From: Pseudomonadota bacterium
Lineage (GTDB): Bacteria > Pseudomonadota > Alphaproteobacteria > Sphingomonadales > Sphingomonadaceae
Assembly: GCA_023426225.1 (NCBI GenBank)
Contig: JAFABD010000066.1
Coordinates: 1-26,299 of the forward strand
DNA length: 26,299 bases
Direction: 5' to 3'
Part shown: positions 1-7,909 of the stretch, one piece after another
How positions within the stretch are numbered: position 1 is the stretch's first letter
How the letters are laid out: each line of letters begins with the position of its first letter
Program-made: the position numbers and the translations under genes
Notes under the pieces: generated by a model
Database searches by the model: none
Seen by the model: only the letters and a program-made list of their open reading frames with translations
What the model was told of the DNA's origin: nothing

Positions 1-1256
1 GCGTCGAGGTTGCCGCCGCCGCGAGCGCGCCTGCCCCCGCCGCCCCCAGCGGCGGCGCGGCCAAGCCGCACGCCGAGGCCGCGCAGACGATCCGCGTCGA
101 CCTGGTCAAGCTCGACCTGCTGCTCAACCTGGTCGGCGAGCTGGTGATCCGCAACTCGATCCTGGCCGACCGGCTGTCGCCGGCCGATCGCCAGCGCGTC
201 GAACTGCCCGAACTCGCCCGGCTGACGCGCCAGATCCAGGACAACGTCATGTCGCTGCGCGCCCAGCCGATCCGGCAGGCGTTCAGCCGCGTGCCCCGGA
301 TGCTGCGCGACCTTTCGGCCGAGACCGGCAAGACGATCAACCTCGAGACCTATGGCGAGACGACCGAAGTCGACAAGGGCGTCATCGAGAAGATCGGCGA
401 TCCGCTGACCCACATGATCCGCAATGCCGCGGACCATGGCCTGGAAAGCGCCGAGGAGCGTCTGGCCGCGGGCAAGCCCGCCGCCGGCACGATCAAGCTG
501 TCGGCCGAGCAGAAGGGCGCGCGCATCTTTGTCCGCGTCCAGGACGACGGCCGCGGCATCAACCGCGAGAAGGTGCGCGGCAAGGCGATCGAGAAGGGCA
601 TCATTTCGGCCGACGCCCATCTGACCAACGAGGAAATCGACCAGCTGATCTGTGCCCCGGGCTTTTCGACCGCGGACAAGATCTCGAACATCTCGGGTCG
701 CGGCGTGGGCATGGACGTGGTCCGTTCGAACGTCGAGGCGCTCGGCGGCCGCGTCGAGATCCATTCGGTGCCGGGCGAAGGCACGACCTTCACCATGATC
801 CTGCCGCTGACGCTGGCGATCCTGGACGGCATGATCGTGCGGCTGGCAGGCCAGCGTTTCGTCCTGCCGCTGACGCACGTGCTGGAGACCGTCCAGCCCG
901 AGGCGGGCCAGGTCAAGCGCACCTCGCCCAACAGCGAAGTGATCGACATGCGCGGCGAATATGTGCCGGTGAAGCGTGCCACCGAGATCTTCGGCCTGAA
1001 CGACGACCGCCCCATCGAGGACTCGCTGGTGGTGATCGTCGAGAGCGAAACCTCGGGCAAGGTCGGCCTGGTCGTCGACACCATCGATGACCGCCGCGAG
1101 GTCGTCATCAAGAGCCTCGACCAGAACCTGCACCCGATCCGCGGCCTGGGTGGCGCGACCATCCTGGGCGACGGTTCGATCGCTCTGATCCTCGACATCG
1201 AGGCCCTCGTCGCCTCGCCCTCCCCCCGTTACACCCCGAAAGGACTGGCAGCATGA
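1..1256 (+). CDS. cheA: Chemotaxis histidine kinase CheA, 3' part (5' end outside window)
   Basis: CheA autophosphorylates in response to receptors and passes phosphate to CheY and CheB. The frame is open from base 3, so the N-terminal P1 (phospho-His) domain lies upstream. An Ala/Pro linker comes first, then the P3 dimerisation helix (VKLDLLLNLVGELVIRNS). The ATPase domain follows, with N-box HMIRNAADHGLE (His at visible residue 137), G1 box DDGRGIN, the F-box region around PGFSTADK and G2 box GRGVGMDVV. The last ~140 residues form the CheW-like P5 domain that couples to receptors. All ATP-binding boxes look intact. An ATG at 144 or the GTG there would only be internal. The stop overlaps the cheW start in an ATGA, which indicates translational coupling. 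Confidence 0.97.
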   Translation, partial: VEVAAAASAPAPAAPSGGAAKPHAEAAQTIRVDLVKLDLLLNLVGELVIRNSILADRLSPADRQRVELPELARLTRQIQDNVMSLRAQPIRQAFSRVPRMLRDLSAETGKTINLETYGETTEVDKGVIEKIGDPLTHMIRNAADHGLESAEERLAAGKPAAGTIKLSAEQKGARIFVRVQDDGRGINREKVRGKAIEKGIISADAHLTNEEIDQLICAPGFSTADKISNISGRGVGMDVVRSNVEALGGRVEIHSVPGEGTTFTMILPLTLAILDGMIVRLAGQRFVLPLTHVLETVQPEAGQVKRTSPNSEVIDMRGEYVPVKRATEIFGLNDDRPIEDSLVVIVESETSGKVGLVVDTIDDRREVVIKSLDQNLHPIRGLGGATILGDGSIALILDIEALVASPSPRYTPKGLAA

Positions 1257-1759
1257 CCAACGCCACTGAGAACGCCGCCGCCAACGACACCGGCTGCAAG
1301 ATCGTCACCTTTTCGCTGGGCAAGCAGACCTTCGGGATCGACATGCGCGCCCTGATCGAAATCCGCGAATGGGACGAGCCGACCCCGCTCCCCAACGTGC
1401 CGAGCTTCATCAAGGGCGTGAGCAACCTGCGCGGCAACGTGATCCCCGTCGTCGGCCTGGCCGAGCGGCTGGGCTGGGAGCCGAGCGTGATCCATGCGCG
1501 GTCGTGCATCCTGGTCGTCAACATCGCGGGCAAGCAGGCCGGTTTCCTGGTCGACGAGGTCAACGACATCGTCGCGATCAACGAGGCCGAGATCCAGCCG
1601 GCGCCCGAGGTCGAATCGATCGAGCAGAGCGTCATCAAGGGCCTGGTGCGCATCACCACCCGCGCCAAGGACGGCACGCGTGACGAGAACGGCACGATGG
1701 TGCTGCTGCTCGACCTCGACGCGCTGAGCCTGACCAAGCACATGGACATCGCCGCATGA
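1253..1759 (+). CDS. cheW: Chemotaxis coupling protein CheW
   Basis: This 168-residue protein is a single CheW domain linking receptors to CheA at the cytoplasmic membrane. Typical family stretches are visible: the strand starting FSLGKQTFGIDMRALIEIRE, then PNVPSFIKGVSNLRGNVIPV and later GFLVDEVNDIVAI. Its length is normal for CheW, with a short extra N-terminus rich in Asn and Ala. The start ATG overlaps the cheA stop, and its own stop overlaps the cheR start (ATGA), so it is translated as part of the che operon. No alternative function is likely. Confidence 0.97.
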   Translation: MTNATENAAANDTGCKIVTFSLGKQTFGIDMRALIEIREWDEPTPLPNVPSFIKGVSNLRGNVIPVVGLAERLGWEPSVIHARSCILVVNIAGKQAGFLVDEVNDIVAINEAEIQPAPEVESIEQSVIKGLVRITTRAKDGTRDENGTMVLLLDLDALSLTKHMDIAA

Positions 1760-2637
1760 GCGCCGCCGGCGGCGCCCCCGCGGCGCTTGCCGGCGGGGGC
1801 TCGGCAACGGCACAGACCGCGGAGATCACACACCGCGATTTCGTCGCCATTGCCGCGATCATGCACGATGAAGCGCGCATCGCCCTGAGCGAAGCGAAGA
1901 CGACACTCGTCCAGTCACGCCTCGCCCGCCGGCTTCGCGCCCATGGGCTGACCCGGTTCAGCGATTATGTGAACCTGGTTCACAGCGACGCAGAGGAACG
2001 GCACCGGATGGTGGTCGCGCTGACCACCAACCACACGCACTTCTTCCGCGAGCCGCACCATTTCGACCATTTCCGCGAAACGGTGATGCCGGTGCTGAAG
2101 CGCAAGCAGGGGCCGGTGCGGATCTGGTCGGCGGGCTGCTCGTCGGGCGAGGAGGTCTATACCATCGCGATGTGCCTGCTGGGGCCGGACCGCACGTCCG
2201 CGACCTGGCTGCGCAACGCCGATGTGCGGTTGCTGGCCACCGACATCTCGCCCCCCGTGGTCGAGGCGGTGCAGCGCGGCGTCTATGCCGAGAACGCGGC
2301 ATCGGGCGTGATCGAGCCGTACAAGAGCGTGTGGATGCGCCGCCAGGGCGACAGCTTCGTCATGGCCGACGAGGCACGCAACATGGTGACCGCCCGCGTG
2401 CTGAACCTGTTCGAGCCATGGCCGCTGCGTGCCGCCTATGACGTGATCTTCTGTCGCAACGTGATGATCTATTTCGACGATGCGGCGAAGGCCGAGCTGG
2501 AGCACAATTTCGTCAACCAACTGGCACCGGGTGGCTTTCTGTACATCGGCCATTCCGAACGCCTGATCGGCCCCGCATCGCGCCACATGCGCTCGTGCGG
2601 GCACACCATCTACCAGAAACCGGAGGGACGGGAATGA
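1756..2637 (+). CDS. cheR: Chemoreceptor glutamate methyltransferase CheR
   Basis: CheR uses S-adenosylmethionine to methylate receptor glutamates during adaptation. The 293-residue protein has an Ala/Gly-rich N-terminus of ~25 residues, then the helical CheR_N domain (FVAIAAIMHDEARIAL..). The Rossmann-type catalytic domain carries the SAM-binding motif RIWSAGCSSGEEVYT at residues ~122-136 and the signature FCRNVMIYF from residue 232. A conserved stretch NHTHFFREPHHF sits between the two domains. Its length is in the usual range. It overlaps cheW and cheB by 4 bases each, so the adaptation pair cheR-cheB is translationally coupled. Confidence 0.97.
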   Translation: MSAAGGAPAALAGGGSATAQTAEITHRDFVAIAAIMHDEARIALSEAKTTLVQSRLARRLRAHGLTRFSDYVNLVHSDAEERHRMVVALTTNHTHFFREPHHFDHFRETVMPVLKRKQGPVRIWSAGCSSGEEVYTIAMCLLGPDRTSATWLRNADVRLLATDISPPVVEAVQRGVYAENAASGVIEPYKSVWMRRQGDSFVMADEARNMVTARVLNLFEPWPLRAAYDVIFCRNVMIYFDDAAKAELEHNFVNQLAPGGFLYIGHSERLIGPASRHMRSCGHTIYQKPEGRE

Positions 2638-3668
2638 AACCCGTACGCACGCTGATCGTGGACGACAGCGCATCGATGCGGGCGACGCTGAAGCGAATGC
2701 TTTCGGCCGACCCCGAGATCGAAGTCGTGGGCATGGCGCCCGAGCCCTATGCCGCCCGCGAGATGATCAAGCAGCTCAACCCCGACGTGCTGACGCTCGA
2801 CGTCGAGATGCCGGGGATGGACGGGCTGTCGTTCCTGGAACGCATCATGCGGCTTCGCCCGATGCCCGTCGTCATGTGCTCGACGCTGACGGCGCGCGGG
2901 GCGCAGGTGACGATCGAGGCGCTGCGCCTCGGCGCGGTCGACTATGTCACCAAGCCGAGCGGCACGCCCGAGGACATCGAGAAGGACGCGGCGCTGCTGC
3001 GCGAGAAGGTGAAGGCCGCCGCCCGTTCGGTCGCCCGCGCCGGACCGCAGCGCCTGCCCGCCCAGCCGTCGATCGCCGGCGGCGGCGCCGGCAAGCTGAT
3101 CGCGATCGGGTCGTCGACCGGCGGCGTCGAGGCGCTGTTCTCGGTCCTGCCCTCGCTGCCCGAGGATTGCCCGCCCGTGCTGATCGTCCAGCACATGCCG
3201 GCGACCTTTACGCAGAGCTTTGCACAGCGGCTCGACCACGACTGTCGCGTTAAAGTTGTGGAAGCTACCGACGGTGCGCAAATCGAGCGTGGAACCGTCT
3301 ATATTGCTCCTGGGGGCGAGAAACACATGGAGCTCTCCGGCGGGGTCGACGGGCGCATCAAGCTGCGCGCCGGCGATCCGGTGGGAGGGCATCGCCCGGC
3401 GGTCGACGTGCTGTTTCGTTCGGTCGCATCGCTTGGGCCCGCGGCCGTCGGGGTGATCCTGACGGGCATGGGCCAGGACGGCGCCCAGGGTCTGCTCGAG
3501 ATGCGCCGTGCCGGCGCACACACGCTCGGCCAGACCCGCGAGACCTGTGTGGTGTGGGGCATGCCCCGCGCCGCACGCGAGATCGGCGCGGTCGAGAAGG
3601 AAGTTGGGTTGTCGGCAATGCCCGAGGCGATCCTCAGGGCTTGCCGCGAAAAAGTTGGGAGCGTTTGA
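2634..3668 (+). CDS. cheB: Receptor methylesterase/deamidase CheB
   Basis: CheB removes receptor methyl groups and is activated by phosphorylation from CheA. I chose the ATG at 2634 (344 residues): it overlaps the cheR stop, follows a GGAGG ribosome site, and gives the receiver start MKPVRTLIVDDSAS. A longer in-frame ORF starts at 2595 but adds no family sequence. The receiver has Asp10/Asp11 and phospho-acceptor Asp56 in LDVEMPG. After a linker, the esterase domain shows the catalytic serine in IGSSTGG, the histidine in VQHMPATFTQSF and the aspartate in LTGMGQDGA. Codons around 3245-3340 are clearly less GC-rich than the rest of the gene. It overlaps cheY in TGATG. Confidence 0.97.
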   Translation: MKPVRTLIVDDSASMRATLKRMLSADPEIEVVGMAPEPYAAREMIKQLNPDVLTLDVEMPGMDGLSFLERIMRLRPMPVVMCSTLTARGAQVTIEALRLGAVDYVTKPSGTPEDIEKDAALLREKVKAAARSVARAGPQRLPAQPSIAGGGAGKLIAIGSSTGGVEALFSVLPSLPEDCPPVLIVQHMPATFTQSFAQRLDHDCRVKVVEATDGAQIERGTVYIAPGGEKHMELSGGVDGRIKLRAGDPVGGHRPAVDVLFRSVASLGPAAVGVILTGMGQDGAQGLLEMRRAGAHTLGQTRETCVVWGMPRAAREIGAVEKEVGLSAMPEAILRACREKVGSV

Positions 3669-4057
3669 TGCCGGCGGCAGCACAGATCAAGGTGATGGTG
3701 GTCGATGACCAGACCAGCATGCGCGCGATGATCCGTCGTGCGCTGCAGGATCTCGGTTTCAAAGACGTGCGCGACAAGGCCAGCGCCCCCGAGGCACTGG
3801 CGTCGATCCGCACCGACCGCGTCCACCTGGTGATTTCGGATTACAACATGCCCGACATGGACGGGCTGCAGTTTCTGGAGGAGGTCCGCAAGGACCCCGT
3901 GATCGGCAAGACGGTGTTCATCATGCTCACCGGATCGGCCGACAAGGAAATCGTCCAGAAGGCGGCTGCGCTTGGGGTCAACAACTATGTCGTGAAGCCC
4001 TTCGCACCCGCGGCGCTGAAGGAGAAGATCGAGCGCGTCTTTGGCGAGCTGAGCTAA
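3668..4057 (+). CDS. cheY: Chemotaxis response regulator CheY
   Basis: This is a single-domain receiver of 129 residues that carries phosphate from CheA to the flagellar motor. The ATG at 3668 overlaps the cheB stop and gives the normal CheY length; a longer in-frame ORF begins at 3554 inside cheB and is not needed. Acidic pocket Asp13/Asp14, phospho-acceptor Asp58 in SDYNMPDMDG, Thr88 in MLTGSA and Lys110 in VVKPF are all present, so it should be phosphorylatable. It overlaps cheD in TAATG. No cheZ is visible nearby, so how its phosphate is removed is open (see the 110-residue gene after cheD). Confidence 0.97.
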   Translation: MPAAAQIKVMVVDDQTSMRAMIRRALQDLGFKDVRDKASAPEALASIRTDRVHLVISDYNMPDMDGLQFLEEVRKDPVIGKTVFIMLTGSADKEIVQKAAALGVNNYVVKPFAPAALKEKIERVFGELS

Positions 4058-4584
4058 TGCGGCGCGTCTCGATCGTCCAGGGTGAGAATGCGATCGTGAA
4101 CGAGCCGCACGTCGTCGTATCGACGTTGCTGGGTAGTTGTGTGGCAGCATGTCTCTATGACCCCGTCGCCAAGGTGGGTGGGATGAACCACTTCCTCCTT
4201 GGCGAGCCGGGTGCCGACCATCGCGTGTCGGCGTCCGACATGCAGCGATACGGCGTCCACGCCATGGAACTGCTGATCAACGGGATGATGCAGCGGGGTG
4301 CCGTGCGCAACCGGTTGCAGGCGCACCTTTACGGGGGTGCCAACATCATCTCTGGCCTGGGCGCCATCGGTTCCTCGAACGCCGCGTTCGCGCGGCGGTT
4401 CATGGAGACCGAAGGCATTACCGTCGCCCATAGTGATCTGGGCGGGTCGTCGGCCCGCAAGATCGAATTCCTGCCCTATGAGGGGCGCAGCCGTTGCACG
4501 AAGGTCGCCGAGCGCGTTCAGGAGCGCCCGCCCGCACCGATCGTTCCGCCGGCCGCGCACTGCGGAGATCTGGAGCTTTTCTGA
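4057..4584 (+). CDS. cheD: Chemoreceptor glutamine deamidase CheD
   Basis: CheD converts particular receptor glutamines to glutamate and belongs to the adaptation branch. The 175-residue sequence has the family core STLLGSCVAACLYDP with the likely catalytic Cys28, the supporting Ser22/Thr23 position, and GGMNHFLLG with the likely catalytic His45. A later GGANII stretch is also typical. The C-terminus continues past the usual domain with a basic and proline-rich tail. It is coupled to cheY upstream and to an unassigned small gene downstream by start-stop overlaps. In Bacillus CheD also interacts with CheC, but no cheC is visible here. Confidence 0.95.
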   Translation: MRRVSIVQGENAIVNEPHVVVSTLLGSCVAACLYDPVAKVGGMNHFLLGEPGADHRVSASDMQRYGVHAMELLINGMMQRGAVRNRLQAHLYGGANIISGLGAIGSSNAAFARRFMETEGITVAHSDLGGSSARKIEFLPYEGRSRCTKVAERVQERPPAPIVPPAAHCGDLELF

Positions 4585-4916
4585 TGTCGTTCATGTCCGT
4601 GCCCGCCCAGCCCCGCCCCGATGGTTCCTTTCCGATGATCGACGCGTCGAGTGTTCTCCACAGCGTGATCGCCGGCGAGCTGCGCGAGATGCGCGAAAAG
4701 CTGGAAGGCCTGGCCGAAGTGCTGGTCGCCGACGAGCATTTCGCCACCTCGTACCTCGAGCAGCTCCAGGCGTTCGACTATCTGATCCAGCACGCCGACG
4801 AGTGCGTGAACCTGCTCGACCGGATCGCCGGCGGCGAGGATTCGATGTCGGCCATCAGCCATGTGCGGCTGGGCGCCGTCCAGGACCGATTGCGTGCGGC
4901 GCTGAAGGGACATTGA
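4584..4916 (+). CDS. Unassigned 110-residue helical protein in the che operon; possible CheZ-like or CheU-position protein
   Basis: I do not recognise this family with certainty. The start at 4584 overlaps the cheD stop (TGATG), and the stop lies one base before motB, so it belongs to the operon. After ~20 residues of Pro/Ser-rich N-terminus the rest reads as amphipathic helices: ELREMREKLEGLAEVLV, then FATSYLEQLQAFDYLIQHAD and a final helix ending RLRAALKGH. The stretch Q62-A-F-D65-Y-L-I-Q69 has the Asp-x3-Gln spacing of the CheZ active-site helix (DLTGQ), in an operon with CheY but no cheZ. It also occupies the place of cheU after cheD in Caulobacter. Both ideas are inference; it could instead be a motor or stator accessory protein. 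Confidence 0.85.
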   Translation: MSFMSVPAQPRPDGSFPMIDASSVLHSVIAGELREMREKLEGLAEVLVADEHFATSYLEQLQAFDYLIQHADECVNLLDRIAGGEDSMSAISHVRLGAVQDRLRAALKGH

Positions 4917-4917
4917 G

Positions 4918-5772
4918 ATGGCGCATCCGGCGAATGACCGCCCGATCATCATCAAGAAGGTCAAGAAGGTCGCCGGCGGTCATCATGGTGGCGCGTGGAA
5001 GGTCGCTTACGCCGACTTCGTGACCGCGATGATGGCGTTCTTCATGCTGCTGTGGCTGATCGCCAACCCCGACAAGCAGCGGCTGAAGGGCCTGGCGCAA
5101 TATTTCTCGCCGAGCGTTTCGAACGGCGCCCCGGCGTCCCCGATCCAGGGGGCGTCGGAGGGCACCGGCGGCCAGTCGCGCAAGTCGTCGACCGACATGA
5201 GCGCGGCGCGCGGCGTCCCCGCCGAGACCGCGGCGACCGTGGGCGAGGCCCGCGGCGGCACCGCCAACGTGCCCGACGCCTCGCTGCGCGTGATTGCGTC
5301 CGAACTGCAGGTCGCGCTCGATTCGATTCCCAACAGCCAGTCGCAGGGCAAGAAGAACACCGACATCCAGGCGGCGCGCGACGGGCTGCGCATCACGCTG
5401 ATGGACACCGACCGCCAGTCGATGTTCCGCGCCAACACCGCCGAGCTGAACCCCTATGCCCGCGCGCTGCTGGCGCAGGCGGCGGCCAAGCTGGCCAAAT
5501 CGGGCGCGCAGATCGCGATCGAGGGCCATACCGACGGCACCGGCGGCCAGGGCGAGGCCAACTGGCGGCTTTCGGGCGAACGCGCCCTGGCGGCGCGCGC
5601 CGCGCTGATCGCCGGCGGGATCACGCCCGACCGCTTTGCCGAAGTCGTCGCCATGGGGGCGACCAAGCCGGTCTATCCCGACCAGCCCGACCGCCCCGAA
5701 AATCGCCGTATCACGATCGTGCTGAAGGCGGAGGCGTCGTCGCTGCCGTCCGACTCGAGCTTCAAGTTCTGA
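4918..5772 (+). CDS. motB: Flagellar stator protein MotB
   Basis: MotB anchors the ion-driven stator to peptidoglycan. The 284-residue protein has a basic cytoplasmic N-terminus, one membrane segment (about residues 28-50, AYADFVTAMMAFFMLLWLIA) with the ion-carrying Asp33, then a polar Ser/Thr/Ala periplasmic linker. The C-terminal OmpA-like domain contains IEGHTDGTGG (from ~residue 201), NWRLSGERALAAR and a final NRRITIVL. An Asp in this segment and the overall pattern suit a proton-type stator. It starts one base after the preceding gene. No motA is adjacent or elsewhere in the window, which is unusual compared with enteric motAB. fliL follows. Confidence 0.96.
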   Translation: MAHPANDRPIIIKKVKKVAGGHHGGAWKVAYADFVTAMMAFFMLLWLIANPDKQRLKGLAQYFSPSVSNGAPASPIQGASEGTGGQSRKSSTDMSAARGVPAETAATVGEARGGTANVPDASLRVIASELQVALDSIPNSQSQGKKNTDIQAARDGLRITLMDTDRQSMFRANTAELNPYARALLAQAAAKLAKSGAQIAIEGHTDGTGGQGEANWRLSGERALAARAALIAGGITPDRFAEVVAMGATKPVYPDQPDRPENRRITIVLKAEASSLPSDSSFKF

Positions 5773-5785
5773 GGGGCACCGCACG

Positions 5786-6223
5786 ATGAAGAAGATTCTC
5801 TTTCTGCTCGTGGTGGCATTGCTGGGCCTCGGCCTGGGCGGCGGCGCGGCCTATGGCACGCTGAAGCTGCTCGGCCCGCGCCCGGCGGGCGCACCCGCGG
5901 CGGATACCAAGCCCCCCACCTTCGTCGACGGCGGCACCGTGCTGGCCCCGCTGGTTTTCCCCGACGGCAGGCTGTCGGGCTATGCCCAGTTCCACATCCA
6001 GCTCGAAGTCCCGACCGACAAGGCCGATTACGTGACCGCGCGGCTGCCGCTGCTGCTGCACGCGATCAACATGCGCACGTTCCGCACGCCGATGGCGTCC
6101 GGTCCGGACGGGCTGCTGCCCGATCTGGAGACGTTTCGCCGCGTGGTGATGGCGTCGGCCCCCGAGGCATTCGGCCCGGGCGTGCTGCGCAAGGTGGCGG
6201 TGACCAAGGTGAACCCGGCATGA
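5786..6223 (+). CDS. fliL: Flagellar basal-body-associated protein FliL
   Basis: FliL is a single-pass membrane protein that surrounds the stator and supports motor output. The 145-residue sequence has an N-terminal membrane segment (residues ~4-25, Leu/Gly/Ala-rich), a short Pro/Ala linker, and a periplasmic domain with FVDGGTVLAPLVFPDGRLSG, FHIQLEVPT and RLPLLLHAINMRTF, which fits the FliL fold. The length is typical. It lies 13 bases after motB, so a stator-related operon is likely. fliM, which often follows fliL, is replaced here by a PilZ gene. Sequence divergence makes this call slightly less certain than its neighbours. Confidence 0.85.
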   Translation: MKKILFLLVVALLGLGLGGGAAYGTLKLLGPRPAGAPAADTKPPTFVDGGTVLAPLVFPDGRLSGYAQFHIQLEVPTDKADYVTARLPLLLHAINMRTFRTPMASGPDGLLPDLETFRRVVMASAPEAFGPGVLRKVAVTKVNPA

Positions 6224-6323
6224 CCCTATCGGTGTCGGCCCGGAGGCGCGCCGCCCCGCGGAACGGAGCAAGATGATGCGACTCGACCCCCAGGCCGACA
6301 CGCCTTCGGGTGAGGAGAGAAGC

Positions 6324-6950
6324 ATGATCGACGCCGAGACCCGCACCGACGCGCCCCATCTCTATCACGTCGAGCGCGCACCGCGCATCGTCACCACCCT
6401 GCTGGTGGGCAAGCTGATGTGCGAGCGCACGGTCCAGCAGATCTGCCGCATCCGCAACATCTCGGCGACGGGCATGCTCGTCGAATCGCCGCTGTCGCTC
6501 GCCAGGGACAACCAGGTCTCGGTCGAGCTGCGCAGCGGCGAGAAGCTGGAAGGCCGCGTCGCCTGGGCCGAGCCCGGCCGCGCCGGCGTGCAGTTCGACG
6601 CGCCGATCGAGGTCGACCGCGTGCTGAGCGAGGCGCGTTCGGGCGTCCGTGCGGGCGAGGCGGCGATGCCGCGCGCGCCGCGTTTCGACGTCTATTTCCC
6701 CGCACGGCTGATCCATCTGGGCCGCGGCATGGAAGTGCTGATCGAGAATATCTCGCAGACCGGCGCGCGGCTGCGCCTGTCGAGCCCGGCGGCACTCGAC
6801 CACCAGATCACGCTGCACGTCGCCGGCCTGACGCCGCGCCACGCGCATGTCCGCTGGAGCATCGAGGACGAGGTCGGGATCGCGTTCGTCGAGACGATCT
6901 CGTACAACGAGCTGTCGGCCTGGCTGGGCCACGGCGGCAAGACCAACTGA
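6324..6950 (+). CDS. Tandem PilZ-domain protein (candidate c-di-GMP-linked motor effector)
   Basis: The protein has two PilZ-like repeats. The first covers residues ~17-105 with ERAPR and NISATG at 45-50; the second covers ~115-205 with PRAPRFDV and NISQTG at 142-147. PilZ domains bind cyclic di-GMP through RxxxR and (D/N)xSxxG. The second motif is intact in both halves, but the arginines read RxxR, one residue short, so binding is not assured. The start at 6324 follows a strong GAGGAG site (208 residues). An in-frame ATG at 6273 also has a GGAG-like site and would add 17 residues. Placement after motB-fliL suggests a YcgR-like role at the motor. That role is inferred. Confidence 0.85.
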   Translation: MIDAETRTDAPHLYHVERAPRIVTTLLVGKLMCERTVQQICRIRNISATGMLVESPLSLARDNQVSVELRSGEKLEGRVAWAEPGRAGVQFDAPIEVDRVLSEARSGVRAGEAAMPRAPRFDVYFPARLIHLGRGMEVLIENISQTGARLRLSSPAALDHQITLHVAGLTPRHAHVRWSIEDEVGIAFVETISYNELSAWLGHGGKTN

Positions 6951-6958
6951 TCCCGGCG

Positions 6959-6981
6959 CGGGCGCCGCCGCAAGGCGCCCG
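6959..6981. other. GC-rich stem-loop after the PilZ gene
   Basis: CGGGCGCC and GGCGCCCG form a perfect 8-bp inverted repeat around a 7-base loop, starting 9 bases after the PilZ stop. There is no T-run, so it is not a classic terminator. It may protect the 3' end of the operon transcript. Confidence 0.5.
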
Positions 6982-7087
6982 ATGCGGACAAGCGGACGCC
7001 GCCCCCCACCCCCGCCCCACCCCACACCTTCCCCCGGCCCCGTGCCCGCCCGCAGGCGGGCCGGCGCGCGCCGGCGAACGCCCAACG

Positions 7088-7120
7088 AAAAAGGGGCCTG
7101 CCGACGGCAGACCCCTTTCT
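7088..7120. terminator. Bidirectional terminator between convergent PilZ gene and fliP
   Basis: An A-run and GGGG on the left pair with CCCC and a T-run on the right. An inner TGCC/GGCA stem closes a 3-base loop, with one mismatch between the two helices. It has A/T tracts on both sides, so it can end transcription from both strands. It sits between the ends of the two converging operons, as expected. Confidence 0.8.
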
Positions 7121-7147
7121 CCCTGGAAGCGATGCGGACGGACGCCG

Positions 7148-7909
7148 TCAGACGGTGCCGAAACTCTTGACCAGCGACCCCGCCACGAGCGCCCAGCCGT
7201 CGACGAGCACGAAGAAGATCACCTTCATCGGCAACGAGATCGTCGTCGGCGGCAGCATCATCATGCCCATCGCCATCAGCACCGCCGACACGGCAAGGTC
7301 GATGACGAGGAACGGCAGCAGCAGCAGGAAGCCGATTTCGAACGCGCGACGCAGTTCGGAGATCATGAACGCCGGGGTCAGCGTCGACAGCGGCGTCTGC
7401 GCGCGCGACGCGATCGGCTTGCGCGCCAGATCGGCGAAGAGCTTGAGGTCGCTGTCGCGGACCTGGCTGAGCATGAACTGGCGGAACGGTTCCGACGTGC
7501 GTTCGAACGCCACCGTCTCGGTGATCTTGCCCTTGGTGTAGGGATCGACACCGTCGTTCCACGCCTTTTCGAACGTGGGCGCCATCACGAAGAACGACAG
7601 GAACATCGCCAGCGCGATCACCACCGGGTTGGGCGGCACGCCCTGGGCACCGATGCCGGTGCGCAGCAGCGACAGCGCCACGACCATGCGCGTGAAGCTG
7701 GTGACGGTCATCAGCAGCCCCGGCGCGAGGCTGAGCACCGTCAGCATCAGCACGAGCTGGATCGCGCGGCCCGAAAGCGCGCCGTCCCCGCCGAGCGTGA
7801 TCGTCGTCGCCTTGGCCGCCGCCGAAGCGGCGGGCTGCGCGACCTGCGCCAGCGCCGCGACCGGCACCAGCATCAGGGCGACCGCAGCGGCGATCAGGAG
7901 TTTACGCAT
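7148..7909 (-). CDS. fliP: Flagellar export gate protein FliP
   Basis: FliP forms the core of the type III export gate with FliQ and FliR. The ORF can be extended to 8086, but the ATG at 7909 is right: it gives 253 residues beginning with a clear signal peptide (MRKLLIAAAVALMLVPVAALAQ). Upstream sequence is fliO in another frame. Family stretches include LVLMLTVLSLAPGLLMTVTS, FTRMVVALSLLRTGIG, PPNPVVIALAMFLSFFVMAP and TPAFMISELRRAFEIGF, then membrane helices and the PMKVIFFVLVDGW end. It overlaps the fliO 3' end by 8 bases on the minus strand and finishes at the shared terminator. Confidence 0.97.
   Translation of the reverse strand: MRKLLIAAAVALMLVPVAALAQVAQPAASAAAKATTITLGGDGALSGRAIQLVLMLTVLSLAPGLLMTVTSFTRMVVALSLLRTGIGAQGVPPNPVVIALAMFLSFFVMAPTFEKAWNDGVDPYTKGKITETVAFERTSEPFRQFMLSQVRDSDLKLFADLARKPIASRAQTPLSTLTPAFMISELRRAFEIGFLLLLPFLVIDLAVSAVLMAMGMMMLPPTTISLPMKVIFFVLVDGWALVAGSLVKSFGTV

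Noticed and set aside
6066..7562. 498-codon minus-strand ORF across fliL, the PilZ gene and the fliP end
   Set aside because: It overlaps three well-supported genes and a terminator; the product is low-complexity.
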